From JBGSKY01 sp041740995 (GTDB lineage: Bacteria > Planctomycetota > Planctomycetia > Pirellulales > Pirellulaceae), in the NCBI GenBank assembly GCA_041740995.1, contig JBGSKY010000292.1, positions 1 through 64,000 of the forward strand: a DNA stretch of 64,000 bases, given 5' to 3'. Positions within the stretch are counted from its first letter, which is position 1. Each line of letters starts with the position of its first letter. The notes below the pieces were generated by a model. It worked only from the letters and a program-made list of their open reading frames with translations, had not been told where the DNA came from and ran no database searches. This document shows positions 17,697-26,792 of this stretch, piece by piece. The translations under genes were made by a program, and so were the position numbers.

Positions 17697-17971
17697 ACAA
17701 GACCTCGGCTAAAAGTATCTGGTAACAGACAAAGCTACCGACTACGAGTAGACCAGGCTTATCCCTTCCGTGGCGAAAAATTCGGCACTGGGATAGACCT
17801 ACAAACGCTACGAGCAGTAAGGAAAAAATCGAACAAGTGTCACAAGTAAATGCGATCGCTTGGTCGGACCTTGGAGGGAAGACCGCCATCGGCGGCAAGC
17901 CACCTATTTTTCATTTTGAGACAACTGTCGCAACACCAAATGCCAATATTGAAGCAAAAACATTTGAATCG

Positions 17972-18946
17972 CTAAACTTTACCAACCCACGTCGATTCCT
18001 TGAGATTGCAGGTCAGAACCTCAACATCGCCTAGTCGTTTTGAGGGTAAAATGGCAATAAAGCTCGTTTCGGGATGCGCTTTGCAGTACGTTGTGGCCGC
18101 GTCCACTCCAAGCACGAAGAGGGCGGTCGCCAACGCATCGGCGTATACGGCACAGGGATGCAGAACCGTCATCGACAGCATTGTTGCAGCGGGCCAGCCA
18201 GTTCGCGGGTCAATAAGGTGGGCGTATCGGGTCCCATCGAAGTAAAAAAATTGGTTCGCCGGTCCGCTGGTCCCCAAGGCGAGATCTTTCAGCCGAATTT
18301 CGCCGAGAATTCGCTGAGCTTGCTCGGGATGCCGAACTGCAATTCGCCAGCCGTTTTGACTGTCCAAATCCAATCGGTTCCCAGCGGCCAAAATGCTGCT
18401 GTGCCCGCCATGTATCAGGAAATTTTCGACTCCCCGATCGACCAGCTTACGCTTCATCTGATCCAGTGCGTACCCTTTTCCGATCCCGCCGCTATTGATT
18501 CGAACGTCGACATGTTGCCTAGTCACAGTCCGACCCTCGCAGTCGAGCTGCAACGGAAAATCTCGAATTTTAGACACCATTTCGTCGATTTCAGCCGATG
18601 AAGGCTTACGCCCCTGACGTCTAGAAAACCCCCACAAATCGCTCAGACCAGCCGCTTCGATGTTGAACGCCGATTCGGTTTGCTGGCGAATCGTTTCCGC
18701 TATCGACAGCAGCTCCACAGTCGCAAGCGAAACCGGCGTTGGAACTGCAGCGGCGGATCGATTGACGCGACTGAAATCGCTATCAGGCTTATAAACACTG
18801 AGCAACAACTCAAGGTGCTCGGCACAGTCCAGAGCGGACATCGCTGCATCGGGGCCGTCCGGAGGCAAACCGGAATTGAGCAAAACTTCGAACCGACAGG
18901 CCATCAGCCAACGTCCAATTTCAAGCTGATGAGTAGGTTTTGGCAT
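17972..18946 (-). CDS. apbE: FAD:protein FMN transferase (ApbE family)
   Basis: ApbE proteins attach FMN covalently to Thr of target flavoproteins, using FAD. Motifs in order: MACRFEVLL at the N-terminus, LLSVYKPDSDFSRVN, FNIEAAGLSDLWGF, VRINSGGIGKGYALDQM (the flavin-binding NSGGIGKG), LIHGGHSSILAAG, YAHLIDPRTGWPA and YADALATALFVLG, whose Asp binds the metal. It lacks the usual lipoprotein signal peptide, so it may act in the cytoplasm or be exported otherwise. No flavinylation target is adjacent. A second ApbE lies at 53234-54316. Confidence 0.88.
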   Translation of the reverse strand: MPKPTHQLEIGRWLMACRFEVLLNSGLPPDGPDAAMSALDCAEHLELLLSVYKPDSDFSRVNRSAAAVPTPVSLATVELLSIAETIRQQTESAFNIEAAGLSDLWGFSRRQGRKPSSAEIDEMVSKIRDFPLQLDCEGRTVTRQHVDVRINSGGIGKGYALDQMKRKLVDRGVENFLIHGGHSSILAAGNRLDLDSQNGWRIAVRHPEQAQRILGEIRLKDLALGTSGPANQFFYFDGTRYAHLIDPRTGWPAATMLSMTVLHPCAVYADALATALFVLGVDAATTYCKAHPETSFIAILPSKRLGDVEVLTCNLKESTWVGKV

Positions 18947-19354
18947 GATGCCCAGAATTCTAGCGGACTTAGGTGCCAGCTGTAAAACAGTTCGGTACTA
19001 CAACATGTTCGCCAATCAGCGACTTTTCGGGCTGGGCAAGACGGGCGGCGACTCAGAAAGTTTTGCAAGCTAAAGCCGTTTAGAGGACGATGAAGCAAGC
19101 GACGGACGATCCCGGACTCGTTGGGAAAGGTCGCAAAAGTGCTAACTTTTTGCTTCCGCCCAGTTTTCGTAAGCTACGTTTGCTATTGAGGCAAATTTTG
19201 CTGGCGGACTATCGCCACTTTCGCACCCGTCGCCAGGATTTCAACGGCAAGGACGCATGGCCGAACGCTTCGCAGTTTTATCGGTTGATGCACAACCACG
19301 CGAACTCGTTTGGTCCACTTAACAGCTCAAACTTGGAAGCTAAGGACGTCTTGC
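18947..19354. other. Intergenic region upstream of the Flp pilus genes
   Basis: About 400 bases between divergent apbE and cpaB, presumably with both promoters. An open frame at 19090-19365 (+) overlaps the cpaB start and lacks a spaced ribosome site; I do not call it. No repeat of the window's families was seen. Confidence 0.5.
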
Positions 19355-20404
19355 ATGAATACTAAGGTACTCTTCCTGCTAATGGTCGCCGCCGGATGTG
19401 CGACCGTTGCTGCCGTCGCGGGCAGTCAAATGATGAACGGCCACGCGGCTGCCGTCCCAGAGACGCCCATGGTCGACATTGTCGTCGCTTCGGCGGACGT
19501 GAATTTCTTAGCAAAAATCAAAGACGACAAATTCAAGCTGGAAAAATGGCCGCTTGATCGGCTGCCACAGGGCGCAGTCAAATCGATGAAAGAGGTCGAA
19601 GGCAAATTTACAAACCAACGAATGTACGCCGGCGAACCGTTGCTTGAAGGCAAAGTGATGAACAGCAGCGATTCCGTCGCGCTGAAGATTCCCGAGGGTT
19701 ATAAAGTCTTCGACTTGCCGATTGGTTCTAGCGGTTACATCAAACCAGGAGATCGCGTCGACGTATTTGGTTACTTTGAAAAGAGCAGCACGATCTCTAC
19801 GACTCGATCGATCCGCGTCATGGAAAACGTGACTGTCTTGATGGTCGACGGAGTGTCTGTCCGCGATTCGGAAGACTCATCCAAAGGCTCGGCCAAGACC
19901 GTGCAGTTGTTGATAAAAGCGTCGCAATACGAAGCACTAACAACGGCAGCAAATTTAGGCAAAATGAGGCTCGCTCTGCGCGGCATGTCGAACGATGAAG
20001 AGCAACAAGATCCCGACAATGGCGAGGAGTTCTTGGCTTGGGTGCAAGACAACGTCCGCAAGGCCAGCAGCCCGACTGACGGTGCCCCGTCGCTTCCAGA
20101 GCGACCGGTTTACGCGCTAAATACGGAGATCGAAGAACCAGTTGCGCCCAGAGAGCACGTCATTGTTGTCTACTCAGGTTCCCAGGCTCGCGAATTCCGC
20201 TTTAAAGAGAACGAGCTGCCGATGGAGACCAGTGCATCGGCGAAGCCAGCGCCGGTCGTCAGCGGCGAGACAGAAAAGTCAGCCCCACCCGGAAAGTTTA
20301 CCGGCGACAACCTCCGCTGGGACAGTTCTTCCGGCGATTGGCAAAAAGCAGAGTCAAAAGCGAGCGACCAAGTTGCCGAACCATTTAGTGATGGGTCAAT
20401 CTAA
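19355..20404 (+). CDS. cpaB: Flp pilus assembly protein CpaB/RcpC
   Basis: A periplasmic component of the Tad/Flp pilus secretion system, anchored by an N-terminal hydrophobic helix (VLFLLMVAAGCATVAAVAG). The SAF/CpaB core follows: a paired-strand region with YAGEPLLEGKV, then ALKIPEGYKVFDLPIGSSGYIKPGDRVDVFGYF and a Ras-like tail VQLLIKASQYEALTTAANLGKMRLALRG. The C-terminal ~110 residues are low complexity (Pro, Glu, Ser). Start ATG 19355 has aagga upstream; longer in-frame starts would precede the signal anchor. First gene of a cpaB-cpaC-tadZ set; no pilin or cpaF is in the window. Confidence 0.88.
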   Translation: MNTKVLFLLMVAAGCATVAAVAGSQMMNGHAAAVPETPMVDIVVASADVNFLAKIKDDKFKLEKWPLDRLPQGAVKSMKEVEGKFTNQRMYAGEPLLEGKVMNSSDSVALKIPEGYKVFDLPIGSSGYIKPGDRVDVFGYFEKSSTISTTRSIRVMENVTVLMVDGVSVRDSEDSSKGSAKTVQLLIKASQYEALTTAANLGKMRLALRGMSNDEEQQDPDNGEEFLAWVQDNVRKASSPTDGAPSLPERPVYALNTEIEEPVAPREHVIVVYSGSQAREFRFKENELPMETSASAKPAPVVSGETEKSAPPGKFTGDNLRWDSSSGDWQKAESKASDQVAEPFSDGSI

Positions 20405-20621
20405 AGAACTACAAACTGCGATGAATGCTAGCTAGTTTGCGTTCGACTCTGCGGCCTATCACCAATGCAATTATAGCTTTCGAGGTAGGCTGCCGATGAG
20501 ACGTCTAAGCGGTCTATCCAGCTAGAAATTGTGGCTGACAATGAACGCTAAAAAGAATGTTAAGAACCGATCATTTGAATCGTCGAATGGCGGGGTCCGT
20601 TTCACAGGGACGTGAACGCGA

Positions 20622-22235
20622 ATGAAAATGAATATCGTACGGCGCCGCCTTTTCGTGTTTTTGCAGCTTTGCATCGTTGGCTCAACCGCCTCTCCAACGA
20701 TTGTATGGGCTCAAAAACCGGTGCAGGTAGCTAGCAAAGATTTGAGTGCACCGACCGACGGTGTGATCGAAATCTCTGATACCAAGTCTCGCACGGAGAT
20801 GATCATTAATTCGACTCAGGTCCTCTCGCTCGGAAAGGACATTGCCCGAGCCAACGTTCAGAACGATGCGCTGTTGGACGTCCGACCGGTCAGTCGGAAT
20901 CAAATGTTGATCTCGGCCAAGGGAACTGGTTTTACGCAAGTTGATTTATACGGCACCGACGATTCGGTTTACAACGTTCAAGTCACGATTCTTGGCGACG
21001 CTCGCGAATTGGAATCGATTCTTCAATCACAATTCCCGACGTCGAACATCGCTGTGGTTCCGATCCAGAATGCGGTCATTCTAAGCGGCAAAGTCACTTC
21101 GGATTTGCATGTCGCACAAGCGGTTTCGATTGCTGAACAATACTACCCTCGGGTAATTAATCGAATCGAAGTGCTCGGTGTCCATACGGTGATGTTGCAT
21201 GTCCAAATCATGGAAGTCTCGCGGACGAAGCTTCGCAACGCGGGCTTTGACTGGTCGATCGCGTTCGGCGATGACTTCATCCAGCAATCCGTCAGTGGCT
21301 TGATCCAACCGGGTGCGACGACCGCAGGCAACGTACTCAACGCAGGCAACGAAACATTTAAAGTTGGTGTCATCGATGGTGGCAACCAATTTTTCGGCGT
21401 CTTACGTCTGCTCAAACAAAACAATTTGGTCAAAGTCTTGGCCGAACCAACGCTGGTTGCGATTGACGGACGTCCGGCTTCGTTTAACAGCGGCGGTGAA
21501 TTTCCTGTCTTAGTACCTGCCGGTCTTGGTCAGGTCGGTGTCGAATTCCGAGAATTCGGTACGCGATTGGACTTCGTTGCCAAAGTTCGCGGTGACGGTC
21601 GAATCGTGTTGGAAGTCCGACCGATGATCAGCGAAGTGGACGACTCCCGAGCGGTTCTGGTCAACGGCATCTCGGTCCCGGGGTTGCGTTCGCGATATAT
21701 CGAAACAGCGGTCGAACTGCAAGCTGGCCAAACGATGGCTTTGGGTGGGTTGCTTCAGATTCGTACCGAAGCGCGCACGACCGGTCTACCAGGATTGTCT
21801 GATCTGCCTTATGTCGGCGTTCTCTTTCGAAATGTTCGCGAAGTTCAAAACGAAGTCGAACTGCTAATTATGGTCACGCCTGACTTTGCCGCTGGCATGG
21901 ATCCAAGCGAAGTCCCACAAGGCGGCCCTGGTTTAAACACCGTTTCGCCAAGCGACAAAGAGTTGTACCTTCGGGGATACATCGAAGTTCCGAACACTTG
22001 CAATGAAGGCGCGGGCCAAATGCCGGCTGGCCCAATGATGCAATACTCCGAACCAATGCCGCAGTATGCACCAAATCAGTACTACCAAACGGCGCCCATT
22101 CAAGGCGATTACATGGGTGCAAATAGTCAACCAGCCAACTCGAAGCCGTCGAACCTGTTTGGAACGCCAAGTGTGATTGGCGAACAACCCAAGACGCCGG
22201 TTTCGAAGGTTGGTTTTCAACGAGCGGCAAATTAG
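20622..22235 (+). CDS. cpaC: Flp pilus secretin CpaC/RcpA
   Basis: The outer-membrane secretin of the Tad pilus. A signal peptide (to about VWAQ) precedes the CpaC N-domain (SRTEMIINSTQVLSLGKDIA, RPVSRNQMLISAKGTGFTQV), a BON-like segment (AVILSGKVTSDLHVAQAV) and the secretin domain (VKVLAEPTLVAIDGRPASF, GGEFPVLVP, FGTRLDFVAKV, GLPGLSDLPYVGVLFR, ELLIMVTP). The C-terminal ~110 residues form a Pro/Gln/Tyr-rich tail (repeats such as PMMQYSEPMPQYAPNQYYQ) not found in classical CpaC. It lies between cpaB and tadZ. Confidence 0.93.
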   Translation: MKMNIVRRRLFVFLQLCIVGSTASPTIVWAQKPVQVASKDLSAPTDGVIEISDTKSRTEMIINSTQVLSLGKDIARANVQNDALLDVRPVSRNQMLISAKGTGFTQVDLYGTDDSVYNVQVTILGDARELESILQSQFPTSNIAVVPIQNAVILSGKVTSDLHVAQAVSIAEQYYPRVINRIEVLGVHTVMLHVQIMEVSRTKLRNAGFDWSIAFGDDFIQQSVSGLIQPGATTAGNVLNAGNETFKVGVIDGGNQFFGVLRLLKQNNLVKVLAEPTLVAIDGRPASFNSGGEFPVLVPAGLGQVGVEFREFGTRLDFVAKVRGDGRIVLEVRPMISEVDDSRAVLVNGISVPGLRSRYIETAVELQAGQTMALGGLLQIRTEARTTGLPGLSDLPYVGVLFRNVREVQNEVELLIMVTPDFAAGMDPSEVPQGGPGLNTVSPSDKELYLRGYIEVPNTCNEGAGQMPAGPMMQYSEPMPQYAPNQYYQTAPIQGDYMGANSQPANSKPSNLFGTPSVIGEQPKTPVSKVGFQRAAN

Positions 22236-22327
22236 CTCGTCGCAGGCTGAACCGTTTAACGAACTCCGCAGTTCAATTTTGGGCTGTGGCCTTTTCCATC
22301 GAATTGCTTGAAGCGATTGATTGATTT

Positions 22328-23566
22328 ATGAGTAATATTTTACGAGTAGCAGTCGTCGATCCAAAAGACGATACACGCGAAAAGCTTAAGTCGACCCTGC
22401 TAGGTCTGGATATCGTCTGGTTGGAAGCTGAATGCTCACGGTATGAATTCTTTGCAGACGTAGTTGATGAAGCGAAGCCGGATATTGGGATCGTTAACAT
22501 CGATTCGGACAGCGAAAAAGCGCTTAAGCTAATCGAAAGATTGGGCGAGCAAACACCGGACTGTGATCTGCTAGTCGTCTCGCGAACGATGGAAGGCCCA
22601 ATGATCTTGCGAGCTATGCGATCTGGGGCAAAAGAGTTCCTGACGCTGCCATTGAACTTCGAAGAGCTCGTTTCGGCGCTGCGACGAATTCAAGACAAAC
22701 GATTCGGTAACGTGCACGGCAAATCTCGTAGTAGCAAGATGATTGCTATCGCCGGGGCAACCGGTGGCGTAGGTTGCACGTCCTTGGCAATCAATATTGG
22801 TTGCAACATTGCCGCCGACACAGAAAATTCCGCTGTGTTAGTCGATATGGATTTGGCTCTCGGAGACGCTGACGTTTTCCTTGATTCGATTCCAGATTTT
22901 AGTCTTCTGGACGTTACTGAAAACGTCGCACGACTCGACTTTCAGTTGTTGCGAAAGAGTCTTACGAAGCACTCTTCGGGCTTGCACTTATTGCCTCGAC
23001 CGGTCCAATTGCAAGATTGCAAAGAAATCACATCCGATAGCATGCGACGTGTCTTCGGTTTGCTTCGCGCTTCGTTCTCACACGTCGTGCTTGACTTGTC
23101 AAAATCGTTTACCGCCGTCGACTTGACTGCGCTAGAATTGGCCGACGAAGTTTTGTTAATTGTACAGCTTGATTTGCCCTGCTTGCGCAACATGGTACGG
23201 TTGCTGCTCAGCTTTCAAGAGATGGAACAAATTCGCGACAAGGTGAAAGTTGTCGTTAATCGAATGGGTCTAGAAAGCGGTCAGATCAGCTTGAAGAAAG
23301 CTCGCGAGACACTTGGACGCGACGTTTTTCATCAGGTGCCAAACGACTACCGCACGATGATTGAGATGCGAAACAATGGCGTGCCGCTAATCACGCAAGC
23401 TCCCAAAGCACCGATTACCCAAGCGATTTTGGAGTTAACGCGATTATTGACAGAACAAGGTGTTGCGCTGGAGGATTCCGAAAGCGCTGCCCTCGGTAAA
23501 TCGGTCGCTGGCCCAGCCAGTTGGATGTCATTCTGGCAAGGTGCGAAGCAAAAGATAAAGAAGTAA
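22328..23566 (+). CDS. tadZ: Pilus localisation ATPase TadZ/CpaE-like
   Basis: Two domains: an atypical receiver (residues ~5-125, no phosphoacceptor Asp in the expected LxxDxxMP form; DIGIVNIDSDS instead) and a ParA/MinD-like ATPase (from ~137). The deviant Walker A reads GATGGVGCTSLA: the signature Lys of KGGVG is Thr and the usual GKT/GTT is GCT, so nucleotide hydrolysis may be weak, as known for some TadZ proteins. VLVDMDLALGDADVFLD is the A' motif and VVLDLSKSFTAVD the Walker B region. It probably places the Tad machinery in the cell. The third gene of the Flp set. Confidence 0.88.
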   Translation: MSNILRVAVVDPKDDTREKLKSTLLGLDIVWLEAECSRYEFFADVVDEAKPDIGIVNIDSDSEKALKLIERLGEQTPDCDLLVVSRTMEGPMILRAMRSGAKEFLTLPLNFEELVSALRRIQDKRFGNVHGKSRSSKMIAIAGATGGVGCTSLAINIGCNIAADTENSAVLVDMDLALGDADVFLDSIPDFSLLDVTENVARLDFQLLRKSLTKHSSGLHLLPRPVQLQDCKEITSDSMRRVFGLLRASFSHVVLDLSKSFTAVDLTALELADEVLLIVQLDLPCLRNMVRLLLSFQEMEQIRDKVKVVVNRMGLESGQISLKKARETLGRDVFHQVPNDYRTMIEMRNNGVPLITQAPKAPITQAILELTRLLTEQGVALEDSESAALGKSVAGPASWMSFWQGAKQKIKK

Positions 23567-23593
23567 TCTGTCTATCACAAGTATCGAAATATC

Positions 23594-23710
23594 TACCTAC
23601 CCCTAATCTTCCTACCTGAACTTCTTAAGACAAACGCTGAGCATCGAAGGTAAGCAAATCGCTTTTTCCTGACTCGATATTCAGGTAGGAAAATTCGTTT
23701 AGGAAGATGA
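23594..23710. repeat. Intergenic repeat family D, copy 1
   Basis: Between tadZ and the rhomboid gene: ctacccctaatcttcctacc followed by tgaacttcttaaga, and an opposing half ttcaggtaggaaaattcg then ttaggaagat. The outer halves are inverted relative to each other. A second copy is at 49241-49338 and a fragment at 48561-48590. Confidence 0.7.
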
Positions 23711-23841
23711 GTCAAGTCTAGTTTCAGTCGCAATTTTAGCTACACAGCCAGACTATACTTCTAATTCGTTTGGCGTGATTCTATACTCGAATGCTGCCGC
23801 TGATTTTTTGATCGGTGCCACTCATCTTCTGAGCAGTTTCG

Positions 23842-25200
23842 ATGTTGATCCCTTATTCCACGGACGCTCCGTTATACCACTACCCAATTGGCACGGTCGG
23901 GTTGATCATTGTCAACGTGATCTTCTACATTGCGTTCTGTAGTGATGGTCAGCAATTAGTCGACGAACACACGACCAAGAATCCGTTTGTCGTTCTGCTC
24001 GAACAACATGAAAACGGAAACGATCCAGATCGAGAAAACGATTTAATTTTCGACAGTCACGGTGCGCATGACCCAGAGTGGGAAGAAAACGAACCACTCG
24101 GTGGACCGATCTTGATCGAAACCCCAGAGGTGAAACGCTCGTTCGCGCGACATTTAAATCTTGATTTTGGCGAGGGCTACAAACCCTGGCAGTGGGTCAC
24201 GAATGCATTCATGCACGCTGGCATCATGCACTTGGTCGGCAACATGATTTTTCTGTGGGTCTTTGGTTTAGTTGTTGAAGGCAAAATTGGGACGCCTTTG
24301 TTTCTGACGATCTATCTAGGAATCGCGATTGTACAGTCGATCGCAATTCAGACTTGCATGTGGTTTGCGACTGAAGGTTTTTCGTTGGGTGCTTCGTCCG
24401 CTATTTTTGGGTTGCTGGGTATCGTTGCGATTTGGGCTCCGCGGAATGAATTTGATACCTTCGTTTGGCTCCTTTTTCGGCCATCGATTATCGAAATTCC
24501 AATCATGGTTTTTGCGGGTATCTACATCAGTATCAATCTCGTCTTCTGGTGGCTTCAGAACTGGCAAATGTCTTCTGAAGCGTTGCATATTTCTGGGCTG
24601 GCCGTTGGCATTCCTATCGGATGGCTGATGCTGGCTAAAGGTTACGTCGATTGCGAAGGGTACGACATCGTTTCGGTTTGGCAGGGCAAGGAAGGGAAAG
24701 ATTCGCAAGTCGGTCGCGATGCGGCCAAAGCGCGGCGCAAGAAGCAACGCGAAAAAGAAAAACGGGCTGCTGCCGCTGACATCGTTCCTGTATCGGCTGA
24801 CCAGCTTGCTGCGATGCACAACCAGGTTACCGAAGCCATTCAGGCCGGAAATTGTGTACTGGCCCAGCGATTACAAAGCGAACTTAGCCGCAATCATCCG
24901 CAGTTGCAGTGGCGTGAATCGGACTTGCGGTTGTTAATCAGCGCGCTATTGCAACAAAAGGAGTATCTGCAAGTTTGTCCGCTTATCGAATCTTACCTCG
25001 CCAGCTTTACGACGCACCGCGTTTCGATGCAAGCGACAATGACGAAGTGTATGTTGGCCCTCGAGCGTCCACGCGCCGCGATCGGCGTGCTTAAGACAAT
25101 CGACCAAGCGACTTTGTCTCCCGCTCAGCGTGAGACGTTTAAGAAATTGGTTCAAACAGCCCAGCAACAAATTGCCGAAGGCGTCGTCGAGTTTCAGTAG
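23842..25200 (+). CDS. Rhomboid-family intramembrane serine protease with C-terminal extension
   Basis: A six- or seven-helix membrane protease that cleaves transmembrane substrates. Catalytic Ser185 in GASSAIFG and His249 in ALHISGLAVG are both present, as is the L1-loop/helix-2 region WVTNAFMHAGIMHLVGNM. Between helix 1 and 2 lies an acidic ~80-residue loop (residues ~35-110). After the membrane part a basic linker (KARRKKQREKEKR) leads to a ~150-residue soluble C-terminal region with TPR-like helices (residues ~310-450). This larger rhomboid form is frequent in planctomycetes. The gene converges with 25221-25658, leaving 20 bases between them. Confidence 0.9.
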   Translation: MLIPYSTDAPLYHYPIGTVGLIIVNVIFYIAFCSDGQQLVDEHTTKNPFVVLLEQHENGNDPDRENDLIFDSHGAHDPEWEENEPLGGPILIETPEVKRSFARHLNLDFGEGYKPWQWVTNAFMHAGIMHLVGNMIFLWVFGLVVEGKIGTPLFLTIYLGIAIVQSIAIQTCMWFATEGFSLGASSAIFGLLGIVAIWAPRNEFDTFVWLLFRPSIIEIPIMVFAGIYISINLVFWWLQNWQMSSEALHISGLAVGIPIGWLMLAKGYVDCEGYDIVSVWQGKEGKDSQVGRDAAKARRKKQREKEKRAAAADIVPVSADQLAAMHNQVTEAIQAGNCVLAQRLQSELSRNHPQLQWRESDLRLLISALLQQKEYLQVCPLIESYLASFTTHRVSMQATMTKCMLALERPRAAIGVLKTIDQATLSPAQRETFKKLVQTAQQQIAEGVVEFQ

Positions 25201-25220
25201 CGCTCATTGTCCCGCTCAGG

Positions 25221-25658
25221 CTACCAAGGCCCGCGGACGGGGTAGACGCCGAACTGGTTGGTGTGGCTGGGCCAGTATGGCGTTGCGTAGAACACTCCCG
25301 GCGCGGAACCAGACGCTGGACCTTGTCCGAACTGATGATAAACCGGTGTCATAGTGTTCTGAGAAACGCCCCAAGAGTAGTTCTGCTGCATCTGGATCGT
25401 TGGCGGTACGACCAAAGCGGTTGGCTGCCCCGTCTTGAGGTAGTAGTAGTCGCCGTGCCAAGGTTGCTGTGCCGCTTGATTGCGTGCCCAGTAATCTCCC
25501 CACGTGCCGTGTGGTGCCCAAAGTGCAGCGGTCCCAAAACCGGTGGAGTTGCCACCGATCGCTTGACCGCGGAACTGGGCCGAAGAGTCCTGAGAGAGTC
25601 CGATGACAGAGGCAGCGAACAAACTCAGGCTCAATAAGATTCGTTTTTCAAATTGCAT
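25221..25658 (-). CDS. Secreted Gly/Tyr/Trp-rich protein, unknown
   Basis: 145 aa with a signal peptide (ILLSLSLFAASVIGLSQ, cleavage near SSAQ). The mature part is rich in Gly, Trp, Tyr, Pro and Gln (LWAPHGTWGDYWARNQAAQ) and has no recognised domain. It has the same character as the next gene upstream on this strand (25754-26242), which shares the short size and aromatic-rich mature region; they may be paralogous envelope proteins. Function unknown. Confidence 0.7.
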   Translation of the reverse strand: MQFEKRILLSLSLFAASVIGLSQDSSAQFRGQAIGGNSTGFGTAALWAPHGTWGDYWARNQAAQQPWHGDYYYLKTGQPTALVVPPTIQMQQNYSWGVSQNTMTPVYHQFGQGPASGSAPGVFYATPYWPSHTNQFGVYPVRGPW

Positions 25659-25753
25659 GGATATAGATTCCTTAAGTCGTGATGAAACAATCGACTTGCC
25701 AAATCGTCCATGCCTTGGCGCGTCACAGAATAAAGCTCTGTCTGCAAAGTCTT

Positions 25754-26242
25754 TTATTGACGTGGCAAACTGAGCTGTCGGCCAAGGTACGAAACACCTG
25801 ATCGAAGTGGTGGCGAGTAGTAGTGCGCACTCGTTCGATTCAATCCCATACCGTTGTCGTAGTAGGAGTGATATTTATCGTGATGAGCATACAAAAACTC
25901 GTGCGGATAAAACGCCTGGTTGGTAATGTAGGTATGACCGACATTGCCTGGCACTCCGACCGGTGAAATATAAAGCGCCGCGTCGGCGTTGTTGGCATAC
26001 CCCTGAGTGAAGTGATTGTCAAACAGTGGCTGCGGGTGGCGATAGCCCCAATACGATCCGCTCGGTGTGACCGCTGCGCCGCCGAAACCGCCCGAGGCAT
26101 ATCCGCCGTAGCCGTCTGCGTACGAAACATTGCCGCATGAGCCGTCGGCACATTGGGCTTGAGCTTGGCTGCCGCACGCTGCGGAAGCGATTCCGATCAG
26201 CAGCCAAACGGCCGATTTACGAACTAGGTTGATGCGCTTCAT
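25754..26242 (-). CDS. Secreted Gly/Tyr/His-rich protein, unknown
   Basis: 162 aa from ATG 26242, which has the Shine-Dalgarno taggagc eight bases upstream; the frame continues 21 bases further. A signal peptide (SAVWLLIGIASAACGSQAQA) precedes a mature part starting with CADGSCGNVSYADGYGGYAS, then Gly-rich and His/Tyr-rich stretches (HEFLYAHHDKYHSYYDNG). The two Cys could form a disulfide. No known domain. It pairs with the similar protein at 25221-25658. Confidence 0.72.
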   Translation of the reverse strand: MKRINLVRKSAVWLLIGIASAACGSQAQAQCADGSCGNVSYADGYGGYASGGFGGAAVTPSGSYWGYRHPQPLFDNHFTQGYANNADAALYISPVGVPGNVGHTYITNQAFYPHEFLYAHHDKYHSYYDNGMGLNRTSAHYYSPPLRSGVSYLGRQLSLPRQ

Positions 26243-26792
26243 TGGACAGCTCCTAAACAACAATTTTGTGTCTGTAATGGGTCATGGCAGAGTAGTCCAG
26301 CGACATTGGTTCTGCTAGCCATACTACCTCGAAGTTTAGTTTCGACATCTAAACTCGAAAGTTTTGGCTTTTAAAGTTTCTAGTCCAAAGTTTCGCTATC
26401 AAAGCGGCGACGGGCAACGACTGCGAAAGCTCAGACGCCAAGGCAAAGTCTTTGGATTGTCCGAGTTTTGTTCAATGTTTCGTCCGCGCATTGTTTCACG
26501 TCTAGCTAAAATGGCCCGAGACAAAGACACGGCCAATTCGCGAAGCTGATGGCCGTTAGGCTTGGTTTTCACGCGAAGACCGGAGCTATCGCTCGACGTC
26601 CCAATTTACCAACGTGAAACAATGACCACCCCTGACGCCTGTCGGCTCTAGCTTGCAAGTCGATTTGATTTCGACGACAATCTAGCGGGACCGAAAACCG
26701 CCTAATGACTCGCCAAAATGAGTCTTAGAGCTATAGTTGACCGATTCGACAAATTTGCTTTACTCACTTTCCCGCCAACCGATTCGAAAACC
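26243..26792. other. Intergenic region, no gene called
   Basis: About 550 bases between divergent genes. It must contain the promoters of the secreted protein and of the ThuA-dehydrogenase gene. An open frame at 26364-26549 is short and without a start signal. No repeat family member was recognised. Confidence 0.5.

Noticed and set aside
17550..17849. 99-codon plus-strand frame overlapping the PAS-LuxR gene start
   Set aside because: Largely antisense to the regulator; no start signal or domain.
19090..19365. 91-codon frame before cpaB
   Set aside because: gagga is only two bases from the ATG, and the frame overlaps the cpaB start; not like Flp pilin or other Tad genes.
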